DNA from: Pseudomonas segetis
GTDB taxonomy: Bacteria; Pseudomonadota; Gammaproteobacteria; Pseudomonadales; Pseudomonadaceae
DNA length: 64,000 nucleotides
NCBI RefSeq assembly: GCF_900188155.1
Contig: NZ_FZOG01000001.1
Coordinates: 372,001-436,000 of the forward strand
Direction of reading: 5' to 3'
Part shown: in pieces, positions 9,912 through 18,486 of the stretch
Numbering within the stretch: position 1 is the stretch's first letter
Layout: each line of letters starts with the position of its first letter
Made by a program: the position numbers and the translations under genes
Notes under the pieces: generated by a model
The model's input: the letters and a program-made list of their open reading frames with translations, nothing else
Databases searched by the model: none
What the model was told of the DNA's origin: nothing

Positions 9912-10133
9912 TAGCCAGGGCTTGACTCTTGCGGGTCGCGAGGCATGTAAATGCCTCATGCAGTTCGAAGGTCGCAGTTCGGGCCGCTTGCATTGTTGTT
10001 CAATGCAGCGCCCCGGTTGCGCATGCAGGGGTGTGAAGGATTTGCGCCTTACAGCAGTTTGACCGGCCCTCTTGACTAGGCGGTCGGCGTCGATTCGTAG
10101 CGCAATGTGCGCTTCGTAGGGAAGGTAAGCAAA

Positions 10134-12380
10134 ATGGTTCAGGTTAGAGCGCATCAGCCGATCAACGATGACGGCAGCATCAACCTTGAGGCATGGCTGG
10201 ATCACGTGCTTGGCGTTGATCCCGCATTGGATCGTGATGCGCTGCGCAGCGCATGTGAGTTCGCCCGTGAGGCAGAACAGCAAGCCAACGCAGCGCAAAA
10301 CCTGTGGAGCGAGGGTGCCTCCAGTTTTCGTGTCGGCCTGGAAATCGCCGAGATTCTAGCTGATCTCAAACTTGACCAGGACTCCTTGGTCGCGGCGGTG
10401 CTCTATCGCGGTGTTCGTGAAGGCACCGTTGAGCTTGCGGCCGTGCATCAACGCTTTGGACCAGTGGTCGCCAAGCTGATCGAGGGCGTGCTGCGCATGG
10501 CAGCCATCAGTGCGAGCATGAACCCGCGCGACTCCATGGTGCTGGGGTCACAGGCCCAGGTCGATAACCTGCGCAAAATGCTCGTGGCCATGGTCGATGA
10601 CGTGCGCGTTGCGCTGATCAAGTTGGCCGAGCGCACCTGCGCTATTCGTGCAGTCAAGCTGGCTGACGATGAGAAGCGCCAGCGCGTTGCTCGCGAAGTC
10701 TTTGATATCTACGCACCATTGGCCCACCGGCTGGGCATCGGCCACATCAAATGGGAGCTTGAGGACCTGTCCTTTCGCTACCTTGAGCCCGAGCAGTACA
10801 AGCAGATCGCCACCTTGCTGCATGAGCGGCGGCTGGATCGCGAGCACTACATCAACGAAGTGATGGATCAGCTGCGATCAGAGCTTGAGGCCACGGGCAT
10901 TGAGGCGGATATCAGTGGGCGGGCCAAGCATATTTACTCCATCTGGCGGAAAATGCAGCGCAAGGGCCTGCAGTTCAGTCAGATCTATGACGTGCGCGCC
11001 GTACGGGTTCTGGTGCCGCAGATGCGCGACTGCTACACGGCGCTGGGTATTGTCCATACGCTGTGGCGACACATTCCCAAGGAGTTTGACGACTACATCG
11101 CCAATCCCAAGGAAAACGGCTATCGCTCGTTGCACACCGCAGTTCTAGGTCCAGAAGGCAAAGTGCTCGAGGTGCAGATTCGTACTGCTGCGATGCACGA
11201 AGAAGCTGAGCTCGGTGTTTGTGCGCACTGGCGCTATAAAGGCACCGACGTCAAGTCGGGGTCGAATCACTACGAAGAGAAAATCTCGTGGCTGCGCCAG
11301 GTCCTCGAATGGCACGAAGAGCTGGGCGACATTGGCGGCTTGGCCGAACAGCTGCGTGTCGATATCGAGCCGGATCGGGTCTATGTGTTCACGCCCGATG
11401 GGCATGCAGTTGATTTGCCCAAGGACTCGACGCCCCTGGACTTCGCCTACCGCGTACATACCGAGATCGGCCACAACTGTCGTGGCGCCAAGGTAAACGG
11501 GCGCATCGTGCCGCTGAGCTACAGCCTGCAAACCGGTGAGCAGGTCGAAATCATCACCAGCAAGCAAGGCACGCCGAGCCGCGACTGGCTGAACTCCAAC
11601 CTGGGCTACATCACCACTTCGCGGGCGCGGGCAAAAATTGTCCACTGGTTCAAGATGCAGGACCGGGACCAGAACGTACTGGCCGGTAAAGGTTTGCTTG
11701 AGCGTGAACTAGGCCGCTTGGCACTGTCGCATGTGGATTTCGATAAGCTGGCTGAAAAGGCCAACCTGAAGTCATCCGAGGATCTGTTTGCGGCCCTGGG
11801 TGCGGCAGATGTTCGCCTGGCCCATGTGGTAAACCTCGCCCAGCAGCTGGTGGAGCCGGAGCGCAACACCGAGCAGCTTGAGCTTATTCCGCGTAAAGCG
11901 CTGGGTTTCAAGCCAGGCAAGCGCGGCGATATTCAAATTCAGGGCGTCGGCAACTTGCTGACGCAGATGGCCGGCTGTTGCCAGCCATTGCCGGGCGACC
12001 CCATCGTTGGCTACATCACCTTGGGGCGGGGCGTGAGTATTCACCGTCAGGATTGTGCGGCGGTATTGCAGTTGGCAGGGCGCGAGCCTGAGCGGATGAT
12101 CCAGGTCAGTTGGGGGCCGGTACCGGTGCAGACCTACCCGGTTGACGTGGTTATTCGCGCATATGACCGTTCCGGGCTGCTGCGCGATGTTACCCAGATA
12201 CTGCTCAACGAGAAGCTCAATGTGCTGGCGGTCAATACCCAGTCGAACAAGGAAGACAACACCGCGACTATGTCGATCACCATTGAAATCCCCGGTCTTG
12301 AAGCGCTGGGTCGCTTGCTGGGTCGGATTTCACAGTTGCCCAATATTATCGAAGCCCGGCGTTTGCGCAGTTCTTCCTGA
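10134..12380 (+). CDS. relA: GTP pyrophosphokinase RelA, (p)ppGpp synthetase I
   Basis: Ribosome-associated synthetase that makes (p)ppGpp when uncharged tRNA accumulates. The 748-residue chain shows, in order: a degenerate HD hydrolase domain (RelA-type, lacking an intact HD pair), the synthetase domain (about 240-370, with NGYRSLHTAV), TGS (about 390-455, RVYVFTPDG...DFAYRVHTEIGH), the helical and zinc-finger regions (QMAGCCQPLPGD), and a C-terminal ACT domain (about 670-745). ATG 10134 (MVQVRAHQP) matches the Pseudomonas start and is preceded by AGGGAAGG. It follows rlmD after 222 bp and precedes mazG by 6 bp. Confidence 0.97.
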   Translation: MVQVRAHQPINDDGSINLEAWLDHVLGVDPALDRDALRSACEFAREAEQQANAAQNLWSEGASSFRVGLEIAEILADLKLDQDSLVAAVLYRGVREGTVELAAVHQRFGPVVAKLIEGVLRMAAISASMNPRDSMVLGSQAQVDNLRKMLVAMVDDVRVALIKLAERTCAIRAVKLADDEKRQRVAREVFDIYAPLAHRLGIGHIKWELEDLSFRYLEPEQYKQIATLLHERRLDREHYINEVMDQLRSELEATGIEADISGRAKHIYSIWRKMQRKGLQFSQIYDVRAVRVLVPQMRDCYTALGIVHTLWRHIPKEFDDYIANPKENGYRSLHTAVLGPEGKVLEVQIRTAAMHEEAELGVCAHWRYKGTDVKSGSNHYEEKISWLRQVLEWHEELGDIGGLAEQLRVDIEPDRVYVFTPDGHAVDLPKDSTPLDFAYRVHTEIGHNCRGAKVNGRIVPLSYSLQTGEQVEIITSKQGTPSRDWLNSNLGYITTSRARAKIVHWFKMQDRDQNVLAGKGLLERELGRLALSHVDFDKLAEKANLKSSEDLFAALGAADVRLAHVVNLAQQLVEPERNTEQLELIPRKALGFKPGKRGDIQIQGVGNLLTQMAGCCQPLPGDPIVGYITLGRGVSIHRQDCAAVLQLAGREPERMIQVSWGPVPVQTYPVDVVIRAYDRSGLLRDVTQILLNEKLNVLAVNTQSNKEDNTATMSITIEIPGLEALGRLLGRISQLPNIIEARRLRSSS

Positions 12381-12386
12381 GGATTT

Positions 12387-13217
12387 ATGTACCAGCTAAA
12401 CGACTTGCTACACCTTATGGCGCGCCTGCGTGATCCGCAGCATGGCTGCCCCTGGGACCTTGAGCAAAGCTACGCGACCATAGTGCCCTATACGCTTGAA
12501 GAGGCTTACGAGGTTGCTGATGTGATCGAGCGTGGCGATTTCGATCAATTGCCAGGTGAACTGGGTGATTTGCTGTTCCAGGTGGTTTATTACAGTCAGT
12601 TGGCCGCAGAAGAAGGGCGCTTTGGTTTTGCTGAGGTCATCGACACCATTACCCGCAAGCTGGTGCGTCGCCATCCCCATGTGTTTCCCGACGGTGACTT
12701 GTACGGTGCGGTCGAACTGCCCAGGCTCGATCCAGAGGCAGTCAAGCAGCGTTGGGACCAGATCAAGGCCGAGGAGCGTGCCGCCAACGCGCGAGCACCC
12801 GAGCAGCTATCGCTGCTGGACGATGTACCCAGCACGTTGCCGTCGATGTCCCGTGCTGTGAAGCTGCAAAAACGTGCGGCGCAGGTAGGGTTTGACTGGC
12901 CAGAGGCACTCGGGGTCGTGGATAAAGTCCGCGAAGAGCTGGACGAAGTGCTTGAAGCCATGAGTGAAAATGACGCCTGCGCGGTTGCCGAGGAACTTGG
13001 TGACTTGCTGTTCGTGGTGACCAACCTTGCGCGCCACTTGAAGGTGGACCCGGAGGCGGCGTTGCGTATGGCGAACGCCAAGTTCGAGCGGCGCTTCAGG
13101 TTTATCGAGCAGGCGCTGCGCGCGTCGGGACGCGACATTGCCAAGTGCGACCTGGAGTCACTCGATGCCTTGTGGGGCGAGGCCAAGAAGCTGGAAAAAC
13201 AGCAAACACTTGGCTGA
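12387..13217 (+). CDS. mazG: Nucleoside triphosphate pyrophosphohydrolase
   Basis: All-alpha NTP pyrophosphatase that clears abnormal nucleotides and, in E. coli, moderates ppGpp. Both tandem MazG domains are visible: residues about 10-120 with EEAYEVADVIERGD...ELGDLLFQVV, and about 150-260 with EELDEVLEAM...EELGDLLFVVTNL. These carry the paired acidic metal-binding motif EExxE...ExxD. The protein starts 6 bp after relA, with GAGG just upstream. The relA-mazG pairing is conserved in gamma-proteobacteria and fits a shared role in (p)ppGpp balance. Confidence 0.95.
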   Translation: MYQLNDLLHLMARLRDPQHGCPWDLEQSYATIVPYTLEEAYEVADVIERGDFDQLPGELGDLLFQVVYYSQLAAEEGRFGFAEVIDTITRKLVRRHPHVFPDGDLYGAVELPRLDPEAVKQRWDQIKAEERAANARAPEQLSLLDDVPSTLPSMSRAVKLQKRAAQVGFDWPEALGVVDKVREELDEVLEAMSENDACAVAEELGDLLFVVTNLARHLKVDPEAALRMANAKFERRFRFIEQALRASGRDIAKCDLESLDALWGEAKKLEKQQTLG

Positions 13218-13282
13218 TTGCCAATAAGCAATCAATATGCGCGGCAGGCGGGAATTGCGTCGATAAATCTAAGCGCGGCTGG

Positions 13283-13317
13283 CCCAGGCGCCTCTGCTGG
13301 TTACCTGGGCGAGGCGC
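13283..13317 (+). other. Candidate H-type pseudoknot upstream of the DUF2058 gene
   Basis: CCCAGG at 13283-13288 is complementary to CCTGGG at 13304-13309, and GCGCCTC at 13288-13294 is complementary to GAGGCGC at 13311-13317. The two pairings cross, which is the geometry of an H-type pseudoknot. Either hairpin could form alone. It lies between mazG and the DUF2058 gene, about 80 bp before the latter's start. No function is known. Confidence 0.35.
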
Positions 13318-13397
13318 TGGTTGTAAATTGGATCAAAATAAATGGCAACAAGACCTGTGTGGATCGAGGTTGCTGTCGTTGAATACCGAGGTAAGTC

Positions 13398-13937
13398 ATG
13401 GCTTTATCACTACGCGACCAACTGCTAAAGGCGGGGTTGGTTAACGAGAAGCAGGCCAAACAGGCTACTAAGCAAAAGCAAAAACAGCAGCGCATGGAGC
13501 ATAAGGGCCAAGTCGAGAAGGACAACTCGCAACAGCTGGCCGCAGAGCAGGCAAGGGCAGAGAAGCTTGCTCGCGACCAAGAGCTGAACCGTCAACAGCA
13601 AGAAAAGGCCGAGCAAAAGGCCAAGGCAGCCCAGGTCAAGCAACTGATTGAAGCATCGCGCCTGCCTAAGCTGACGACCGAGGACTACTACAACTTTGCC
13701 GATGACAAGAAAGTTAAGCGCTTGCCGGTCAATGATCTGGTGCGCAACAAGTTAAGCAGCGGCTCGCTGGCCATTGTGCGTCATGGCGGTGGTTATGAAG
13801 TGATCCCGCGTGAGGCGGCGCTTAAGATCCAGGAACGCGATCCGCGTCGTGTGGTGCTGCTCAATACGCCAACCGAGGCGCCAGATGCCGATGATCCGTA
13901 TGCGGCCTATCAGGTGCCTGATGACCTGATGTGGTGA
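13398..13937 (+). CDS. DUF2058 family nucleoprotein
   Basis: A 179-residue soluble protein. It begins MALSLRDQLLKAGLVNEKQAKQA, followed by a long, highly charged coiled-coil stretch rich in K, Q, E and A (about residues 20-90), then a compact C-terminal part with DYYNFADDKKVKRLPV and GGYEVIPREAALKIQERD. This is the DUF2058/YaiL pattern, often annotated as a nucleoprotein/polynucleotide-associated enzyme without strong experimental support. A strong terminator follows 20 bp after the stop. Confidence 0.88.
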   Translation: MALSLRDQLLKAGLVNEKQAKQATKQKQKQQRMEHKGQVEKDNSQQLAAEQARAEKLARDQELNRQQQEKAEQKAKAAQVKQLIEASRLPKLTTEDYYNFADDKKVKRLPVNDLVRNKLSSGSLAIVRHGGGYEVIPREAALKIQERDPRRVVLLNTPTEAPDADDPYAAYQVPDDLMW

Positions 13938-13957
13938 TTGATTACTACGGGTTATTC

Positions 13958-13983
13958 AAGCCGGGCTTATGCCCGGCTTTTTA
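13958..13983 (+). terminator. Rho-independent terminator after the DUF2058 gene
   Basis: A perfect 9-bp stem, AAGCCGGGC/GCCCGGCTT, with a TTAT loop, followed by a T-run. It also lies at the convergent boundary with the rof-like gene and could work for both strands. Confidence 0.9.
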
Positions 13984-14006
13984 ATACCTGTGGTTTGTTG
14001 TAACGC

Positions 14007-14291
14007 TCAGGACGAACTGTCTGGCTTGTTCATCTCAATGCGCTTGAAGCTCGCGCCCGGCGTCAGGGCAGTAATTGCCTGTAGCTGGTCAAGGCGCACG
14101 CGCACTTTGTCGTCAGCGGTCCTGATGATTAGAAACTCTTGCTTATCGGCACTGGTTTCGGTGGTTAGTGCCTGGCCTTCAAGTGTTGCGCCGGAAATCA
14201 ATTCGATTGCCAGGTCGTAACTATGCAGGCAGGCGATTTCTATTTCGTCATACAGGGCACAAGCCAATGGTTGGTAGGGCATCTGCTGCAT
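14007..14291 (-). CDS. Rho-binding antiterminator (Rof/YaeO family)
   Basis: A 94-residue protein. The motif YQPLACALYDEIEIACLH, then a beta-strand region with LEGQALTTETSADKQEFL and VRVRLDQLQAITAL, matches the Rof/YaeO family. These are small OB/Sm-like proteins that bind Rho and inhibit transcription termination. The start is ATG 14291, with GAGAAG 6 bases upstream; ATG 14282 is an alternative. It is monocistronic and divergent from wzz. The family call is good; Rho inhibition is inferred from the E. coli protein. Confidence 0.82.
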   Translation of the reverse strand: MQQMPYQPLACALYDEIEIACLHSYDLAIELISGATLEGQALTTETSADKQEFLIIRTADDKVRVRLDQLQAITALTPGASFKRIEMNKPDSSS

Positions 14292-14354
14292 GCTGGCTTC
14301 TCGCTGAGTAATAGGATTGCAGTTAAGTCAGTACTATCAATTGCTTGGCATAAT

Positions 14355-14371
14355 GATATCAGTCTGATATC
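14355..14371. promoter_or_regulatory. Perfect palindrome upstream of wzz, candidate operator
   Basis: GATATCAG, one T, then CTGATATC: an 8+1+8 perfect inverted repeat in the gap between the divergent rof-like gene and wzz, 97 bp before the wzz start. It is AT-rich and has no adjoining T-tract, so a protein-binding site is more likely than a terminator. The binding protein is unknown. Confidence 0.45.
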
Positions 14372-14467
14372 GTCGCGCGCCCTTCAGGGCGACCAGTCTT
14401 TTGTCAGGTTCTAGGCCTATTCTAGACATGATAGATATGCGCTGAAGAGGAATTTCCAAGCAATTTA

Positions 14468-15814
14468 ATGGATGCTGTAATGAATGCTCGCGTAAGTCAT
14501 GATCCAGAATTCAGAAACGATGAGATTGATTTAATTGCCTTGGTCAGTGGCTTGTGGCGACAGCGTTGGCTGATTGCGTCAGTCATGGCGCTGGTTGGCG
14601 CCGCAGCAGTTGCCTATGCAATGCTCGCAACACCCTATTACCAAGCGCAAAGCATTCTTAAGCCCACGTCGCTGAAAAGCTTCGACCAGCTCAACCTCAC
14701 TGGCGTGTATAAGGTTGACAGGGATCAGGTGCTTAAGCGCATTGGTATTTCGCTTGAGTCCTATTCAACCCGCTATGCGTTTTTCCAGGAGCACCAGGCA
14801 CTTTTCCAGGCTCTTGAGCAGCCTGGTATGACGCTCGAGCAAGCGTTTGAACGACTCAACGAATCCGCATTCACCATTTTGAAGCCCGACGCCAAGAGAG
14901 CCAATTCTCTGTCTAACTATGTTGGCCTGAGTTTTGTCTACCCCGAGGGCGTCGACGGGCCTGCCGTGGTGAATGGCTTGATTGCTTATGCCATAGAGCA
15001 GGAGCGAACGCGTATTGCAGCCGAAATCAACACATTGGTGGCGAACCGCCTGAGCAAACTGCAAAGCCAGATTGCGGCTGCCCGTATTGGTTATGAGGCA
15101 GACAAGCAATCGAAAATCGCCAAGTTGTTGGAGGCCGATTCTGTAAAGCGTGCCAACCTTATCGACGAGTTGTCAGGCCTGCGACAGCAGCTCAAGTTAC
15201 GCCGCCAGAACCGCATTGCACAACTGACCGAAGCGATGATGATCGCCGAGCAGTTGGGGATCCACAAGCCAGCGACACCTTCCTCCATGCGCGAGATTGG
15301 CCAGCAATCATCCAATAACCTGATACGCACCGAAGTGAATAATCAGCAGATTCCACTTTACTTCATGGGCACCGAAGCCTTGGGTGCCGAGCGAAAGGCA
15401 TTGCGGGCACGCAGCTCCGATGATTTTACCGATCCGCATGTTGGCGAGATCGAAAAGCAACTGCGGATGTTGCGCCACAATCGCGAAGTCGAAGCGTTAC
15501 GCAAGCGCGATAACGATGATCTGTTCCTGGCTAAGCTGGCCAAGTGGGAAGAGGAGTCATCCTATTTGCAGGCATTGAAGCCCGAACTGTTGTTGCAAGA
15601 CCTGGTTGATGTGGACCAGCCAGCGGTGAGCCCGCTTTCGCCGATAAAGCCGAAGAAGCTGTTGATCGTTGTATTGGGCTTGGTATTGGGACTGATGCTT
15701 GGCGTGATGCTGGCTTTGCTGCGTTCGGTGATGAGCGGGCTGAAGCCGCTGCCTTTAGCGATGTTGAATCCGTTGCCAGTCGAGCATGCAGGGCATCAAT
15801 TAGTCCAGCAGTGA
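14468..15814 (+). CDS. wzz: Wzz-type polysaccharide chain-length regulator
   Basis: An inner-membrane co-polymerase that sets O-antigen (or related polysaccharide) chain length. The 448-residue protein has an N-terminal cytoplasmic segment with NDEIDLIALVSGLWRQRW, a first membrane helix at about residues 37-57, a long periplasmic helical domain (about 60-390), the proline-rich PLSPIKPKK and a second membrane helix at about 398-420. This is the Wzz/FepE architecture. At about 450 aa it is longer than the usual Wzz of about 330 aa and resembles the very-long-chain type. No O-antigen genes are adjacent. A palindrome lies upstream and a strong terminator downstream. Confidence 0.9.
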   Translation: MDAVMNARVSHDPEFRNDEIDLIALVSGLWRQRWLIASVMALVGAAAVAYAMLATPYYQAQSILKPTSLKSFDQLNLTGVYKVDRDQVLKRIGISLESYSTRYAFFQEHQALFQALEQPGMTLEQAFERLNESAFTILKPDAKRANSLSNYVGLSFVYPEGVDGPAVVNGLIAYAIEQERTRIAAEINTLVANRLSKLQSQIAAARIGYEADKQSKIAKLLEADSVKRANLIDELSGLRQQLKLRRQNRIAQLTEAMMIAEQLGIHKPATPSSMREIGQQSSNNLIRTEVNNQQIPLYFMGTEALGAERKALRARSSDDFTDPHVGEIEKQLRMLRHNREVEALRKRDNDDLFLAKLAKWEEESSYLQALKPELLLQDLVDVDQPAVSPLSPIKPKKLLIVVLGLVLGLMLGVMLALLRSVMSGLKPLPLAMLNPLPVEHAGHQLVQQ

Positions 15815-15823
15815 ACTTCACAC

Positions 15824-15858
15824 CACAAAAAAACCGGCTCTAGGCCGGTTTTTTTGTG
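15824..15858. terminator. Bidirectional terminator between wzz and the DUF3108 gene
   Basis: A 15-bp perfect stem: an A-run plus CCGGC on the left and GCCGG plus a T-run on the right, with a 5-base loop. It has U-tracts on both strands and sits between two convergent genes. Confidence 0.93.
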
Positions 15859-15866
15859 CGGCATTA

Positions 15867-16577
15867 TTAGCGACCTTTAACGGTCTTGCCGTTTACGGTG
15901 CCTTCCTCAAGCATGATTTGGTATTCCTTGCCGTCTTTCTCAATCTGGTTCAGGGCAACCAGCAAGTAATCCCAGTTTTTGGCAAACCACAAGGTTGTTT
16001 TGCGCTTGCTTTGTGTTGGATCACGTACCCGTTCTACCTTGATGGCGTCTATCAGGCCGACCTTGGTGGTGACGGCTTCTTCGCCGAGTACACGAAAATC
16101 GTAGGTTTCAATGTCATCACCATCGACCACTTGGTAGCTCATGCTTTTTTTGCCGGCAGCTACGTCATGTTGCAAAACCATTTGATAGGTGGATTTGTCC
16201 AGCAGGCCACGGTTCAGTGGAATGCGAACCGGGGTTCCGCGGTCGTTGCCGATTACTTGCTTGGCTGACCAGTCAAAGTCTTGCTCGACTGATTTGCCTT
16301 TGCCCAGGCCTCCGCGCTCGTATTTATAGTTGAGGGGAGTGAACGCATTGTCTTCAATACGGAAGGTGCTGGTTTCGGTAAGGCTGGCGACTAGCATGGA
16401 GGCTTCGAAGTTCAATTCCCAGCGACCGTCGCCCAGATCCGTCAGGTTGCGCTCTGCCGAACCGCTAACCGGGAGTTGTTTCCAGTCTGCGGTGTAGCTG
16501 GCGGTGAAGGGTTTGATCTCGTCTGCAAAGACCGGGGCGCTGATCAGCGCGAGTGCGAACAGTAAGGCGCGACGCAT
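15867..16577 (-). CDS. DUF3108 domain periplasmic protein
   Basis: A 236-residue protein with a cleavable signal peptide (hydrophobic residues 3-17, then VFADE). The mature part is beta-rich, starting IKPFTASYTADWKQLPVSG and containing RNLTDLGDGRWELNFEAS, as in DUF3108 proteins. AGGAGA lies before ATG 16577. The gene starts 8 bp after the purN stop, so it is the third gene of a purM-purN-DUF3108 operon. This linkage is also known from other pseudomonads, although no purine-related role is established. Confidence 0.88.
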   Translation of the reverse strand: MRRALLFALALISAPVFADEIKPFTASYTADWKQLPVSGSAERNLTDLGDGRWELNFEASMLVASLTETSTFRIEDNAFTPLNYKYERGGLGKGKSVEQDFDWSAKQVIGNDRGTPVRIPLNRGLLDKSTYQMVLQHDVAAGKKSMSYQVVDGDDIETYDFRVLGEEAVTTKVGLIDAIKVERVRDPTQSKRKTTLWFAKNWDYLLVALNQIEKDGKEYQIMLEEGTVNGKTVKGR

Positions 16578-16585
16578 GTTCTCTC

Positions 16586-17230
16586 CTAAGTTCGGAAAAT
16601 ATAGCCAGTAGTTGCAAGTGGCTTGCCGTCAAGCATTGCGCCTTGTGGGCCAAGGTGCAAGCGTTGATCGGCAAACCAGCTCACCGCCAGTGGATAGATC
16701 TGGTGTTCCAGGCGGTGAACTCGCTCAGCCAGGCTTGCGGCTGAGTCGTCTGCATTAACTGGAACTACTGCTTGTACGACCAATGGTCCGCCATCGAGTT
16801 CCTCTGTCACAAAGTGCACGCTACAGCCGTGCTCGGCATCCTTGGCGTCCAATGCGCGTTGATGCGTATGCAAGCCTTTGTACTTTGGCAGCAGGGAAGG
16901 GTGGATGTTAAGCAGGCGTCCGGCATAGTGGCGAACAAAGTCGGCACTGAGTATGCGCATGAAGCCAGCAAGAACCACCAACTGTGGCTTGTGGGCGTCA
17001 ATTGCTTCGATCAATGCCGCATCGAACGACTCGCGACTGTCGTATTGGCGGTGATCCAACAGGTTGGTCGCGATACCGGCGGCCTTGGCGCGCTCAAGCC
17101 CGTATGCATCCGCACGATTTGAAATCACTGCGCTGATACGAGCGGAGCCTGGGTCCAGTTTATCGATAAGGGCTTGCAAGTTGCTCCCAGAACCTGAGAG
17201 CAACACCACTACATTGCAAGGCGTCGGCAT
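16586..17230 (-). CDS. purN: Phosphoribosylglycinamide formyltransferase
   Basis: Third step of IMP synthesis: transfers formyl from 10-formyl-THF to GAR. The 214-residue protein shows VVLLSGSGSNLQALID at the N-terminus (phosphate-binding loop), the HPSLLPKYKGLHTH segment with the catalytic histidine, and VHFVTEELDGGP with the catalytic aspartate. The start ATG 17228-17230 shares its A with the purM stop (TAATG overlap), so a longer upstream frame is rejected. Confidence 0.96.
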   Translation of the reverse strand: MPTPCNVVVLLSGSGSNLQALIDKLDPGSARISAVISNRADAYGLERAKAAGIATNLLDHRQYDSRESFDAALIEAIDAHKPQLVVLAGFMRILSADFVRHYAGRLLNIHPSLLPKYKGLHTHQRALDAKDAEHGCSVHFVTEELDGGPLVVQAVVPVNADDSAASLAERVHRLEHQIYPLAVSWFADQRLHLGPQGAMLDGKPLATTGYIFRT

Positions 17231-18288
17231 TAATGGTTTTTCAAGTTGTTGAGAACAACGGGCTCGGCGTTTTGTGCTGCATCTGCAATCTGGCCGATGA
17301 CCCAAGGTTGCTCGCCTGAGGCCTTCAGGTTATTGAGAGTCGCTTCAACCTGACCCTGAGCGACGCAGATAACCATGCCCACGCCGCAGTTGAGTACCCG
17401 GTGCATTTCATTTTCTTCGACATTGCCTTTTTCTTGCAGCCAGTCGAATACGACAGGGCGTTTCCAGCTGGCCACATCGACAATGGCCTGGGCACCTTTT
17501 GGCAGTACCCGTGGAATGTTGTCGAGCAGGCCACCGCCGGTGATGTGCGCCATGGCTTTGACTGCGCCGGTCTCCTTGATCAGCTTGAGCAGCGGCTTGA
17601 CATAGATACGCGTCGGGGCCATCAGCAGGTCGGTCAGTGGCTTGCCGTCAAGTTGAGTGTTTTCGATGTCTGCGCCCGAGACTTCGATAATCTTGCGGAT
17701 CAGTGAGTAGCCGTTCGAATGCGGGCCCGAAGATGGCAGGGCGATCAAGGCATCGCCAGCGCAGACTTTGCTGCCGTCGATGATTTCAGCTTTCTCGACC
17801 ACGCCGACACAGAAACCTGCCAGGTCATAGTCTTCGCCTTCATACATGCCTGGCATTTCGGCGGTTTCCCCGCCAACCAGCGAGCAACCCGCCAGTTCGC
17901 AGCCCGCACCAATGCCGGTAACCACTTGGGCGGCGACATCGACGTTGAGTTTGCCGGTGGCATAGTAATCGAGGAAAAACAGAGGTTCGGCACCGCAGAC
18001 AATCAAGTCGTTGACGCACATGGCAACCAGGTCCTGGCCAATGCTGTCATGCTTGTTCAGGTTCAGCGCCAAACGCAGTTTGGTGCCGACGCCATCGGTG
18101 CCAGAAACCAGGACAGGCTGCTTGTAGCCGGCAGGTATTTCGCAAAGAGCGCCAAAGCCGCCCAAGCCACCCATGACTTCCGGACGAGCGGTGCGTTTGG
18201 CGACACCCTTGATGCGTTCAACCAGGGCTTCGCCTGCGTCGATATCTACACCTGCGTCCTTGTAGCTGATGGAGGGTTGCTTGCTCAT
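17230..18288 (-). CDS. purM: Phosphoribosylformylglycinamidine cyclo-ligase
   Basis: AIR synthetase, which closes the imidazole ring using ATP. The 352-residue protein starts [18 protein letters not shown] and has [12 protein letters not shown], the [20 protein letters not shown] signature and a late [18 protein letters not shown] motif, all typical of PurM. It is the first gene of the purM-purN-DUF3108 operon. The 198-bp gap to the divergent DUF2066 gene holds both promoters. Confidence 0.97.
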   Translation of the reverse strand: MSKQPSISYKDAGVDIDAGEALVERIKGVAKRTARPEVMGGLGGFGALCEIPAGYKQPVLVSGTDGVGTKLRLALNLNKHDSIGQDLVAMCVNDLIVCGAEPLFFLDYYATGKLNVDVAAQVVTGIGAGCELAGCSLVGGETAEMPGMYEGEDYDLAGFCVGVVEKAEIIDGSKVCAGDALIALPSSGPHSNGYSLIRKIIEVSGADIENTQLDGKPLTDLLMAPTRIYVKPLLKLIKETGAVKAMAHITGGGLLDNIPRVLPKGAQAIVDVASWKRPVVFDWLQEKGNVEENEMHRVLNCGVGMVICVAQGQVEATLNNLKASGEQPWVIGQIADAAQNAEPVVLNNLKNH

Positions 18289-18486
18289 GGGTACAGGCCT
18301 TTAAGGAAAATTCGGATGAGTACCGGCGTTATATGGACCGGGCTGCGAGGCGCGCGATTTTATCAGGCTTGGTAGGCAGCGACCACCCACGAAGCGCTAT
18401 GGTTGCCGGGGGACGAGCGGCTGTTTAAGGTATAGCCTGTTTAATGCGCTGTTTTAACCGCTCCCTGTCTTTCGAGAACCCAATTA

